Positions 25,666 to 33,495 of a stretch of DNA of 64,000 nt are shown here, in pieces (positions within the stretch are counted from its first letter, which is position 1; the number at the start of each line of letters is the position of its first letter). Location: assembly GCF_002245625.1 (NCBI RefSeq), contig NZ_NOIG01000010.1:62001-126000 (forward strand), written 5' to 3'. The notes below the pieces were generated by a model. That model was not told where the DNA came from, ran no database searches, and was given only the letters and a program-made list of their open reading frames with translations. This DNA is from Acidovorax kalamii. Lineage in GTDB: Bacteria; Pseudomonadota; Gammaproteobacteria; Burkholderiales; Burkholderiaceae_C. The position numbers and the translations under genes are program-made.

Positions 25666-26667
25666 ATGAAGGCGTTTGTTCTGGATCGTTACGCAAAAAA
25701 GGGCGTGCTCAGGCCCGCCGAAGTCCCTGCGCCCTCTTTGGGCGATGACGATGTGCTGGTGGCGGTGCATGCAGCGGGCGTCAATCCGCTCGACGCCAAG
25801 ATCCGGGACGGAGAGTTCAAGCTCATCCTGCCCTACAAGTTGCCGCTCATCCTTGGGCATGACGTGGCGGGCGTGGTGGTGCGGGTGGGGCCGCGCGTGC
25901 GGCAGTTCAAGCCCGGCGATGATGTCTATGCCCGGGCGGACGACTTTCACATCGGTACTTTTGCGGAACTCATCGCGGTCAAGGAGTCTTCGCTGGCCTT
26001 CAAGCCCCGCAGCCTGACCATGGAAGAGGCGGCTTCGATCCCGTTGGTGGCTCTGACGGCATGGCAGGCCCTGGTCGAGAAGGCCCAGGTCAGGAAAGGG
26101 CAGAAGGTCTTCATCCAGGCGGGCTCGGGCGGGCTGGGCAGCATCGCCATCCAGCTGGCCAAGCACCTGGGCGCCACAGTGGCCACCACCGCCAGCGCGG
26201 GCAATGCCGCACTGGTCCAAAGCCTGGGCGCCGATGTGGTCATCGACTACCGCCAGCAGGACTTTGAAGACGTGCTGCGCGACTACGACATGGTGCTGCA
26301 CAGCCAGGACGGCAAGGCGCTGGCCAAGTCCCTGCGCGTGCTCCAGCGCGGCGGCCAACTCGTCTCTGTCTCGGGCCCGCCCGACCCCGCATTTGGCGAA
26401 GCCATTCGCGCCCCGGGCTTTTTGCGGATGGTGTTTCGCCTGTTGAGCGCAGGCGCCCAGCGCCGCGCTCGGGCGCTGGGCATTGGCTACGGGTTCCTGT
26501 TCATGCGGGCCCAGGGCAGCCAGCTGCAAGAGATCACACGCCTGATCGATGCCGGGGCGATCCGCCCGGTGATCGACAAGGTGTTTGCCTTTGACGCCAC
26601 TAACGAAGCCATCGCCTACGTGGACACCGGCCGTGCCAAGGGCAAGGTCGTGGTCAAGGTGCGCTGA
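25666..26667 (+). CDS. NADP-dependent quinone-oxidoreductase-like MDR protein
   Basis: 333-residue medium-chain dehydrogenase/reductase without the zinc ligands, so of the quinone oxidoreductase type. Visible are LGHDVAGVVVRVGPRVRQF, ASIPLVALTAWQALVEKAQV and the NADPH loop QAGSGGLGSIAIQLAKHLGA. The C-terminus ends VDTGRAKGKVVVKVR as in this family. RBS AAAGGAA precedes the ATG. It lies between tetR and an SDR gene, so it probably detoxifies a reactive carbonyl or quinone that acts as inducer. Confidence 0.9.
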   Translation: MKAFVLDRYAKKGVLRPAEVPAPSLGDDDVLVAVHAAGVNPLDAKIRDGEFKLILPYKLPLILGHDVAGVVVRVGPRVRQFKPGDDVYARADDFHIGTFAELIAVKESSLAFKPRSLTMEEAASIPLVALTAWQALVEKAQVRKGQKVFIQAGSGGLGSIAIQLAKHLGATVATTASAGNAALVQSLGADVVIDYRQQDFEDVLRDYDMVLHSQDGKALAKSLRVLQRGGQLVSVSGPPDPAFGEAIRAPGFLRMVFRLLSAGAQRRARALGIGYGFLFMRAQGSQLQEITRLIDAGAIRPVIDKVFAFDATNEAIAYVDTGRAKGKVVVKVR

Positions 26668-26787
26668 GCCGTTTGTTGGCAACTGTACGGACCCACCGAT
26701 TGCTCGCTGCGCACCCATCTCTCGCACGTCTTGCCCGCACTTTCCCGTTCATTCCCGTTCATTCCCAACCCACCCCTGGAGATTCCC

Positions 26788-27495
26788 ATGAAGATCGAAA
26801 ACGCAGTTGTCCTCGTCACCGGCGCCAATCGCGGCATTGGCCTGGCTTTTGTCCGCGAGCTGCTCGCACGCGGTGCGCGCAAGGTCTACGCCGCTGCGCG
26901 TGACCCTTCCACCATCGCCCCGCAACCAGGCGTGCAGGCCTTGCGCCTGGACGTCAACAATCCCGAGGAGGTGGCGGCCGCTGCCGCGCTGGCGTCCGAT
27001 GTGACCCTGGTCATCAACAACGCAGGCATCGCACAGCCCGGCGGCTTCATGGCGGCCGACAGTGAAGAGGTCATGCGCCGCATTTTTGAGACCAACGTCT
27101 TTGGCGTGCTGCGTGTCAGCAAGGCCTTTGCGCCCGTCCTGCAGGCCAACGGTGGCGGGGCGTTGCTCAACGTGCTGTCTGTTGCATCGTGGGTGAATGG
27201 CGGCGAGCTGGCTGCGTACTCGGCCAGCAAGTCTGCAGCCTGGTCGCTCACCAACGCACTGCGCCACGAGCTGGCTGCGCAAAAAACCCAGGTTCTGGGG
27301 CTGCACATGGCGTATGTGGATACCGACCTCACGCGTGGCTTTGACGTACCCAAGACCAGCCCGGTTCAGATCGTGCGGCGCGCTCTGGATGGCCTGGAAG
27401 CGGGCGCAGACGAGGTGCTGGCCGATGAGCTCACGCAACACGTCAAGCTCGCGATGACGGCCACGCGGCCCAGCTACCTGCCGCAGCCTGCCTGA
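26788..27495 (+). CDS. Short-chain dehydrogenase/reductase
   Basis: 235-residue SDR. Cofactor loop VTGANRGIGLAFVRELLARG, the NNAG motif in LVINNAGIAQPGG, catalytic serine region VLSVASWVNGG and the YxxxK pair in AAYSASKSAAWSLTN are all present. The start at 26788 has GGAG upstream. It lies 120 bp after the oxidoreductase and is likely co-regulated with it. Substrate is unknown. The MITE-like element begins 57 bp after its stop. Confidence 0.92.
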   Translation: MKIENAVVLVTGANRGIGLAFVRELLARGARKVYAAARDPSTIAPQPGVQALRLDVNNPEEVAAAAALASDVTLVINNAGIAQPGGFMAADSEEVMRRIFETNVFGVLRVSKAFAPVLQANGGGALLNVLSVASWVNGGELAAYSASKSAAWSLTNALRHELAAQKTQVLGLHMAYVDTDLTRGFDVPKTSPVQIVRRALDGLEAGADEVLADELTQHVKLAMTATRPSYLPQPA

Positions 27496-27552
27496 AAAGC
27501 CGGCGCAGAGGCCGCCCGGCAGGCGTGATGCGCTGGCCCGTCGGGCCCTGAG

Positions 27553-27817
27553 AACGTGTTGACGATCTTTTCGGGGCCGCGTTGGAGTGCAATCGGGATG
27601 AGTGGATGCTTCGGATGCGCCGCATGGGCTCGTGCCCATGCAAGCAGCCGGGGCGTTCAATCGCCCGATTTCACTCCAACCCTTCGGGCAAGTGCCTTGC
27701 CGGGCGGTCTGCGGCGTTGCGGCGCTTGTGGATAGCCGGGCTATCCACAGCGCACCGCGCCTTGCATCCCATCCCGGGAAGGTACTTGCGCGGCCCTGAA
27801 AAGATCGTCAACACGTT
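27553..27817. mobile_element. MITE-like fold-back element with terminal inverted repeats
   Basis: A 265-bp non-coding element. Its ends are perfect 20-bp inverted repeats, AACGTGTTGACGATCTTTTC and its complement at 27798-27817; with one mismatch they extend to 29 bp. Directly outside both ends stands CTGAG (27548-27552 and 27818-27822), a 5-bp direct repeat as expected for a target-site duplication. Inside are nested stems: CATGGGC/GCCCATG, CAAGTGCCTTGCCGGG paired with 27773-27788, and TGTGGATAGCC/GGCTATCCACA (11-bp arms, 1-base loop). No transposase is encoded. It sits 2 bp beyond the stop of the convergent monooxygenase gene. Confidence 0.82.
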
Positions 27818-27824
27818 CTGAGCA

Positions 27825-29189
27825 TCAGGCCGCCTTGGCGAGTGGTGTGGCGTACCGGCTGGCGGGGCGCGTCAGCCCCAGGTTCTCGCGCAGCGTGCGG
27901 CCTTCGTACGCGGTGCGGAACAGGCCGCGCCGTTGCAGCTCGGGCACCACCAGATCCACAAACTCGTTGAGCGACTGTGGCAGCACCGGCGGCATCACGT
28001 TGAAGCCGTCGGCCGCGCCGTTTTCAAACCATTCCTGCATGCGGTCGGCAATGGTCTCGGGCGTGCCCACCACCACCCAGTGGCCGCGCGCACCGGCCAG
28101 GTATTCGTACAGCTGGCGCACGGTGTACTTCTCGCGCCGGGCCAGCTGCAGCACCACGTGCGCGCGGCTGTTGATGCCCTTGGGTGGCTCGGGGATGTAG
28201 GGCGGCGGAGCGTCCAGGTTCCATTGCGTGAGGTCTTCGCCGGGCCAGAAGGGTGCCAGCGTGGCCAGGCCCACGCTGGGGTGGATCAGCGCCTGCAGCT
28301 CGGCCCATTTGGCCTGGGCTTCTTCGTCCGTGCGGCCGATCACCGGGGAGATGCCGGGCAGCACCAGCAGCTCTTCGGGCCGACGGCCGTACTTGGCCAT
28401 GCGGCCCTTCACATCCTTGTAGAACGCCTGCGCCTCGGCCAGGCTGGTCCAGGCGGTGAAGATGGCCTCGGCCGTGGCGGCTGCCAGCTCCTTGCCGTCT
28501 TCGGACGAACCCGCCTGCACGATCACCGGGTGGCCCTGGGGCGAGCGCTCGATGTTGAGCGGGCCCTGCACCTTGAGGTGCTTGCCGACGTGGTTCAAGG
28601 TGTGCAGCTTGTCGGGGTCGAAATACACGCCGCTGGCTTTGTCGCGGCGGAAGGCGTCGTCGTCAAAGCTGTCCCACAGGCCTTTGACCACATCCACGAA
28701 CTCGTGGGCGCGTTCATACCGCAACGCGGGATCGGGGTGGGCATCCAGTCCAAAGTTGCCATGCACGTTCTCGGCACTGGTGGTCACCACGTTCCAGGCC
28801 GCGCGGCCCTTGCTGATGTGGTCGAGCGAGGCGAACTTGCGTGCCAGCAGGTAGGGGTCTTCGTAGGTGGTGGATGCCGTGGCCACAAAGCCGATGTGCT
28901 TGGTGACGGCAGACAGCGCCGCCCACAGCGTGACGGGCTCGAAGTGCGAGATGCGCCCCTGGCGGCTGAAGGACTCTCGGTCGCCCTTGTGCCACACGCC
29001 CGGGCTGTCGGCCACAAACACCTGGTCGAACAGGCCGCGCTCGGCCGTTTGCGCGACCTCGATGTAATGGTCGATGTTCACGCCCGAATCGGCCTGCGAG
29101 CCGGGGTGGCGCCACGCGGCGACATGGTGCCCCGTGGCCATGATGAAGGCGCCGAGGCGCAGTTTGCGTGGGGTTTCAGGTTGGGTCAT
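27825..29189 (-). CDS. LLM-class flavin-dependent monooxygenase (NtaA/SnaA/DszA type)
   Basis: 454-residue FMNH2-dependent monooxygenase of the bacterial luciferase superfamily, in the nitrilotriacetate monooxygenase A / DszA branch. Motifs include LRLGAFIMATGHHVAAWRHP, LFDQVFVADSPGVW, KHIGFVATASTTYEDPYLLA, GRAAWNVVTTSAENVHGNFG and PVIVQAGSSEDGKELAA. Branch members cleave C-S or C-N bonds; near a TauD dioxygenase and sulfonate genes, an organosulfur substrate is likely. FMNH2 could come from SsuE. The start is the ATG at 29189; no clear RBS is seen. Confidence 0.88.
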   Translation of the reverse strand: MTQPETPRKLRLGAFIMATGHHVAAWRHPGSQADSGVNIDHYIEVAQTAERGLFDQVFVADSPGVWHKGDRESFSRQGRISHFEPVTLWAALSAVTKHIGFVATASTTYEDPYLLARKFASLDHISKGRAAWNVVTTSAENVHGNFGLDAHPDPALRYERAHEFVDVVKGLWDSFDDDAFRRDKASGVYFDPDKLHTLNHVGKHLKVQGPLNIERSPQGHPVIVQAGSSEDGKELAAATAEAIFTAWTSLAEAQAFYKDVKGRMAKYGRRPEELLVLPGISPVIGRTDEEAQAKWAELQALIHPSVGLATLAPFWPGEDLTQWNLDAPPPYIPEPPKGINSRAHVVLQLARREKYTVRQLYEYLAGARGHWVVVGTPETIADRMQEWFENGAADGFNVMPPVLPQSLNEFVDLVVPELQRRGLFRTAYEGRTLRENLGLTRPASRYATPLAKAA

Positions 29190-29235
29190 AAGAATGTCGA
29201 TGGTTTGAATCAAGCGCGCGGCCTGCGATACCGGC

Positions 29236-29325
29236 GCGGCCCAGGCCAGTGCACCCGTGGAACCGGCTTTGCCGGGCCTCCGGGTGCGTCCCCCCGGGGG
29301 ATGGCGCCGAAGGCGACTCAGGGGG
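29236..29325. repeat. GC-rich palindromic intergenic sequence
   Basis: Between the TauD-like gene and the monooxygenase lies CCGGCTTTGCCGG, then TCCCCCCGGGGGATGGCGCC and GAAGGCGACTCAGGGGGG. CCCCCGGGGG and GGCGCCGAAGGCG are palindromic, and the whole block can fold into several hairpins. It could attenuate transcription from the dioxygenase gene into the monooxygenase gene. Confidence 0.5.
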
Positions 29326-29326
29326 G

Positions 29327-30184
29327 TTACTCCGTGATAGTGATGCGATGCAGCCTGCGGTGCTGTGGGAAGAAGTCGCCCACCGCGTAGTGCTGGGTGG
29401 AGCGGTTGTCCCACACGGCCAGCGTGCCCGGCGCCCAGCGCAGGCGGGCCTGGAACTCGGGCACCTGCGGCAGGGCAAACAGCTGGGTCAGCAGGGTGTC
29501 GCTCTCCACGCGCGACAGGCCCTTGATGTGGCTGGTGAAGGTGGAGTTCACATACAGCACCTTCTTGCCCGTGACGGGGTGCACGCGCACCACCGGGTGC
29601 TCCACCGGCGGGTACTTGGCGCGGGCGGCCTTCAGCTCGTCGCCACTCGCGTCCTTGCGCAGCAGGTACTCCGTCCAGCCGCTGATCTCCCAGGTGTGCA
29701 CGGCCGTGAGCGTCTCCAGATACGCCTGGAAGGCGGGCGGCAGGCTGGCGTAGGCGGCGGTGAGGCTGGCCCACAGCGTGTCGCCGCCGCTCGCCGGGAT
29801 CACCTGCGCATACAGGCTGGTGCCCAGCGGCGGCTGCTCGCGCCAGGTGATGTCGGCGTGCCAGTTGCTCGACGCCTTGGGGCGCTCGGCCGTGCTTTCC
29901 ACGATCTCGATCTCGGGGTGGTTCTCCAGTCGGGGGAAGAACGCCTTGACCTCGGCCACGTTGCCAAAGCTGCGGGTGAAGTCCACCTGCTGCTGCGGCG
30001 TGATGTGCTGGTCGCGGAAGAACAGTACCTCGTGCACGGCCAGGGCCTGGCGCAGCTCGGTCTGCGTGGTGGCATCGAGTGGCTGGCGCAGGTCCAGGTC
30101 ATGGACCACGGCGCCGATGGTGGGGGTGTAGGGCTCGACCGCGAAGCGGGTGAAGGTGGGGTGCAGGTCGTTGAGGTTGGACAT
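29327..30184 (-). CDS. TauD/TfdA-family 2-oxoglutarate-dependent dioxygenase
   Basis: 285-residue Fe(II)/2-oxoglutarate dioxygenase. The iron triad is visible as WHADIT (HxD) and the distal His in NRSTQHYAVGDF; the 2-oxoglutarate arginine lies in PQHRRLHRITI. HPVVRVHPVTGKKVLYVN is close to TauD, and FFRDQHITPQQQVDFTRSFG is the usual N-terminal part. Relatives desulfonate taurine or oxidise alkyl sulfates (AtsK). It is divergent from the binding-protein gene at 30424 and upstream of the LLM monooxygenase, so it belongs to the organosulfur set. Confidence 0.9.
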   Translation of the reverse strand: MSNLNDLHPTFTRFAVEPYTPTIGAVVHDLDLRQPLDATTQTELRQALAVHEVLFFRDQHITPQQQVDFTRSFGNVAEVKAFFPRLENHPEIEIVESTAERPKASSNWHADITWREQPPLGTSLYAQVIPASGGDTLWASLTAAYASLPPAFQAYLETLTAVHTWEISGWTEYLLRKDASGDELKAARAKYPPVEHPVVRVHPVTGKKVLYVNSTFTSHIKGLSRVESDTLLTQLFALPQVPEFQARLRWAPGTLAVWDNRSTQHYAVGDFFPQHRRLHRITITE

Positions 30185-30334
30185 GGTGCTGCTTTCTGAA
30201 ACGAGGGTGGATGAAAGAGAACGCCCATGGGATTGGGACAGCGCATGCGCAGCGCATCAACGAAGCAGTTCGTATATGGATAGTCGGAAATCCGCGCTCT
30301 GCAGCGGCGTGTGGGGCGCTTGGCGCGCCCAAAT

Positions 30335-30342
30335 TTGCATAT
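30335..30342. promoter_or_regulatory. TTGCATAT octamer in the divergent sulfur promoter region
   Basis: The 239-bp region between the TauD-like gene and the binding-protein gene is AT-richer than its surroundings and holds AAATTTGCATATCTGTTTTT. The same octamer occurs upstream of the permease gene at 31687-31694. A LysR-type regulator of the CysB type is encoded at the end of this cluster, so a CysB-like site is possible. No binding consensus could be checked. Confidence 0.3.
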
Positions 30343-30423
30343 CTGTTTTTGGTCGTTGGTGGCGCTGCCTGGCCTGCCTAGAGTGGCTGTCAATCCATGA
30401 CAACAAGCACGAAAGGTCCACAC

Positions 30424-31524
30424 ATGAATAGAACGCTATGGAGCGCAGCGCTGCGCAGGGCGGCAGCGGGAACGGCAATGGCTTTGGGCCTGTGGGTGGG
30501 CAGTGCCGCCGCGCAGGCACCCGAGCCGCTGAAGGTCATCCGCATCGGCATTGCCACTGGCGGCGTGGGCAGCGACCCGGTGCGCCATGGCGGCACATCG
30601 GCCGCGCTGGCCTACACCGATGGCGCGCTGGAAGAAGAGTTCAGGAAGGATGGCGTGAAGGTGCAGTGGACCTTCTTCAAAGGCGCGGGCCCTGCTGTGA
30701 ACGAGGCGCTGGTCAACAAGCAGCTGGACTTTGCCTGGCAGGGCGACCTGCCCTCCATCGTGCACCGGGCCAGCGATGTGAATACCAGGATCATCCTGGG
30801 CAGCGGCGTGCGCAACGGCCTGTACCTGGCCGTGCCGCCCGACTCGCCCATCCGCCGCCTGGAAGACCTCAAGGGCCGCAAGGTGGCGGTGTTCAAAGGC
30901 ACCAACCTGCACCTGGCGGCAGTGCGGGCGCTGGCCGACAAGGGTCTGAGCGAACGCGATGTGAAGCTGGTGAACCTGGACTTCCCGAGCGCCGACGCCG
31001 CGTTGGTCAGCAGGGACATTGATGCTGTCTTTGGCTACGTGGGCCTTTTCAAGCTGCGCGACCAGGGGCTGGCCAAGGTGGTGTGGTCGGCGGCGGAAGA
31101 CTCGTTCAAATACACGCGCCAGACGGTGCTGCTGGTCACCGACGACTTCGCTGCGCGCCACCCCCAGGCGGTGCACCGGGTGGTGAAGACCGTGGTGCGC
31201 TACGCCCACAAATACTCCGACGAAGACCGCCGCGCCGATCTGTTTGCGCAATGGGGCAAGGCCGAGTACCCCGAGAAGGTGTGGCGTGAAGACTTCATCG
31301 GCCAGCCGTTGCGCGTGCGCCTGTCGCCGTTGCTCGACCCCTTCCTGGTGGCGCGCTACAAGGACGCGGCCGACGAGGCCCTCAAGCTCAAGCTCATCCG
31401 CAAGAAGCCCGAGATCGACAGCTGGTTTGACCGCCGCTACCTGAACGCAGCGCTTAAGGAGTTGAAGCTGGAGGGCTATTGGCCTGTGTACGCAGCCAAT
31501 GGCGACTTGGCTGCTGCGCCTTGA
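30424..31524 (+). CDS. ABC transporter binding protein, sulfonate/sulfate-ester type (first)
   Basis: 366-residue periplasmic protein of the SsuA/AtsR-like family, with a signal peptide ending GSAAAQA. Body motifs are KVIRIGIATGGVGSDPVRHG, KVQWTFFKGAGPAVNEALVN, KQLDFAWQGDLPSIVHRA, LKGRKVAVFKGTNLHLAAVR and FPSADAALVSRDIDAVFGY. Unlike SsuA it has the FFKGAGPAVNEAL segment shared with the second binding protein at 34397. AAAGG precedes the ATG. It is followed by two hairpins, then permease genes. The substrate is not known; the linked sulfatase suggests sulfate esters. Confidence 0.88.
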   Translation: MNRTLWSAALRRAAAGTAMALGLWVGSAAAQAPEPLKVIRIGIATGGVGSDPVRHGGTSAALAYTDGALEEEFRKDGVKVQWTFFKGAGPAVNEALVNKQLDFAWQGDLPSIVHRASDVNTRIILGSGVRNGLYLAVPPDSPIRRLEDLKGRKVAVFKGTNLHLAAVRALADKGLSERDVKLVNLDFPSADAALVSRDIDAVFGYVGLFKLRDQGLAKVVWSAAEDSFKYTRQTVLLVTDDFAARHPQAVHRVVKTVVRYAHKYSDEDRRADLFAQWGKAEYPEKVWREDFIGQPLRVRLSPLLDPFLVARYKDAADEALKLKLIRKKPEIDSWFDRRYLNAALKELKLEGYWPVYAANGDLAAAP

Positions 31525-31562
31525 ATCTGGAGCCGGGTTCTGTACCCGGGCTGGAAGGGGGA

Positions 31563-31624
31563 GGGCAGGCGAAGCGCCGCCCTTTTTGACCCGCCCGCGC
31601 GTTGGAGCGCGGCGGGTTTTTTTG
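31563..31624 (+). terminator. Tandem terminator-like hairpins after the first binding-protein gene
   Basis: GGGCAGGCGAAGCGCCGCCC is followed by TTTTT (to about 31587). Then CCGCCCGCGCGTTGGAGCGC with GGCGGG is followed by seven T residues (31590-31624). Together they should end transcription of the binding-protein gene, so the permease gene at 31816 needs its own promoter. Confidence 0.8.
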
Positions 31625-31686
31625 CGTCTGCCCGGGGGCGCCTCATAACCCCCGCGCCGCAGTTCATGCCGCAAACATCTTTGTCA

Positions 31687-31760
31687 TTGCATATGAGTAT
31701 TAACCATTTATTTTTATAACAAACGTCTTTTACATTCCTTTTGGTTGTTATTGATGGTGT
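31687..31760 (+). promoter_or_regulatory. AT-rich promoter region of the transporter-sulfatase operon
   Basis: The strongest AT-rich patch in this part of the window: TTGCATATGAGTATTAACCA followed by TTTATTTTTATAACAAACG and TTTTACATTCC. It shares TTGCATAT with the promoter region at 30335. TATAACAAA resembles half-sites reported for CysB-type regulators only loosely. It lies about 60-130 bp before the permease ATG. The rest of the 290-bp gap holds the terminators. Confidence 0.45.
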
Positions 31761-31815
31761 GCAGCTCGCCCCCGTGGGCCGCAGTGCCGCCACACGAAAA
31801 AAGGACATGTAAAAG

Positions 31816-32673
31816 ATGGCGATACCCGCACTGAACGCTGCCGGGCCCGGGTTGGCAGCGGCCCCGGCGCCCCGGGCCCCAGCCGCCCCGGCCACCCCTC
31901 AGAGCCCTCCACGGGCCTGGGGCTGGCGCTGGCTCTGGGCCTGGCCGTTTCCGCTGGCCGTGTTGGCGCTGTGGCAGCTATCGGCCGTGTGGGGCTGGGT
32001 GCCTGAGCAGGTGCTGCCGCCGCCCGCCGCCGTGTTCAAGGTGTTTGCCGAGCTGCTGGCCAGCGGCGAGCTGTGGGACCACCTCGCCATCAGCATGGTG
32101 CGCGTGGCTGGGGGCTTTGGCATCGGCCTGGTGCTGGGGCTGCTGCTGGGCGGGGCCATGGGTCTGTCGCCCACCTTCCGCGACTACGTGTTCCCACTGT
32201 TCAAGGCCTTCAGCCAGGTGCCGGTGATTGGCTGGCTACCGTTGCTGATCCTGCTGGTGGGCATTGACGAGGGGCTGAAGTTCTTGTTGATCGCCAAGGC
32301 CGCGCTGGTGCCCGTGGCCATCAACACCTGCCAGGGCATCGAGAACGTGCCGAACCGCCTGGTGGAGGTGGCGCGGGTGTACGGCTACACCCGCTGGCAG
32401 ATGCTGCGCAAGGTGGTGTTTCCGGCGGCCACCGCGCCCATCTGGAATGGGGTGCGCTATGGCCTCACCCACGCCTGGCTGGCGCTGGTGGTGGTGGAGC
32501 TGCTCGCGTCTTCCGAGGGCATCGGCTTTTTGATCGTCTACGGCCGCCAGCTCTTTCAGCTGGACGTGGTGCTGGCCGCTGTGGTGGCCGTGGGCATCGT
32601 CGGCTTTTTCATCGACAAGCTGCTGGCCGTGACCGAGGCCTGGCTGTTGCGCTGGCGCAAGCCGGGGCTGTGA
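31816..32673 (+). CDS. ABC transporter permease, SsuC-like (first of a pair)
   Basis: 285-residue permease with an Ala/Pro-rich cytoplasmic N-terminus and about six membrane spans. ATPase-contact loop: EVARVYGYTRWQMLRKVVFP. FSQVPVIGWLPLLILLVGID matches the conserved permease core of the NitT/TauT family. It is followed 10 bp later by a second, clearly different permease, suggesting a heterodimeric channel. No RBS of note; GGACATGTAAAAG precedes the ATG. Confidence 0.9.
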   Translation: MAIPALNAAGPGLAAAPAPRAPAAPATPQSPPRAWGWRWLWAWPFPLAVLALWQLSAVWGWVPEQVLPPPAAVFKVFAELLASGELWDHLAISMVRVAGGFGIGLVLGLLLGGAMGLSPTFRDYVFPLFKAFSQVPVIGWLPLLILLVGIDEGLKFLLIAKAALVPVAINTCQGIENVPNRLVEVARVYGYTRWQMLRKVVFPAATAPIWNGVRYGLTHAWLALVVVELLASSEGIGFLIVYGRQLFQLDVVLAAVVAVGIVGFFIDKLLAVTEAWLLRWRKPGL

Positions 32674-32683
32674 GGGCGCGCCA

Positions 32684-33475
32684 ATGTCTGTGAACAACGT
32701 TTTTCAACGGGTGCCCCGGCGCCTGCGGGGCTGGGTGCTGCCTGCGGTCATCTTGCTGGTGTGGTGGGCCGCGGTGGCGGGGGGCTGGTCCACCTCGCCG
32801 CTGCTGGTGTCGCCTGCTGCCGTGTGGCAGCGCGGCGTGGCCCAGGTGGCCAGCGGCGAGCTGTGGGTGGCCCTGTCGGCCAGCCTGTGGCGCATGGGCT
32901 GGGGTTTTGCCATCGGCGCCGCTGCCGGGCTGGCCGTGGGCGCGCTGCTGGGCTGGTCGCGCTGGGCCGAGCGGCTGGTGGGCCCGTCGTTCCACACGCT
33001 CAAGCAGATCTCGCTGTTTGCGTGGATTCCGATGCTGTCCATGTGGTTCGGCCTGGGCGATGCATCCAAGGTGGCGTTTGTGGCCCTGGCTGCGTTCTTC
33101 CCCGTGGTGCTCAACACCTTTGAAGGCCTGCGCAGCGTGCCGCGCGAATACCTGGAGGTGGCCCGTGTGTACGAGTTCAGCGTGGCCCAAACGCTGGCCC
33201 GCGTAGTGGCCCCTGCGGCCGCGCCCTCGCTGTTCACCGGGATCCAGCTGTCGCTGATCTACGCCTGGCTGGCCACGCTGGGGGCCGAGTACCTGCTGGC
33301 CTCCGGCAAGGGCCTGGGCAACACGCTCATCGACGGGCGCGAGCATTTCTGGATGGACCTAGTGCTGTTTGGTGTGGTGGTGATTGGCTTGGTGGGCTTT
33401 GCACTGAACTGGGTGCTGGCCGCTGCAGAACGGCGTTTGCTGGCATGGCGCGATCGCACCGTAGCGAAGTACTGA
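32684..33475 (+). CDS. ABC transporter permease, SsuC-like (second of a pair)
   Basis: 263-residue permease with about six spans. Contact loop EVARVYEFSVAQTLARVVAP and core ISLFAWIPMLSMWFGLGD. It differs from its neighbour over most of its length, with only family positions shared. A pair of unlike permeases beside one ATPase is unusual for sulfonate systems, where SsuC forms a homodimer. It ends 20 bp before the ATPase start. Confidence 0.9.
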   Translation: MSVNNVFQRVPRRLRGWVLPAVILLVWWAAVAGGWSTSPLLVSPAAVWQRGVAQVASGELWVALSASLWRMGWGFAIGAAAGLAVGALLGWSRWAERLVGPSFHTLKQISLFAWIPMLSMWFGLGDASKVAFVALAAFFPVVLNTFEGLRSVPREYLEVARVYEFSVAQTLARVVAPAAAPSLFTGIQLSLIYAWLATLGAEYLLASGKGLGNTLIDGREHFWMDLVLFGVVVIGLVGFALNWVLAAAERRLLAWRDRTVAKY

Positions 33476-33495
33476 AACAAACAAGGAAGAACAAC

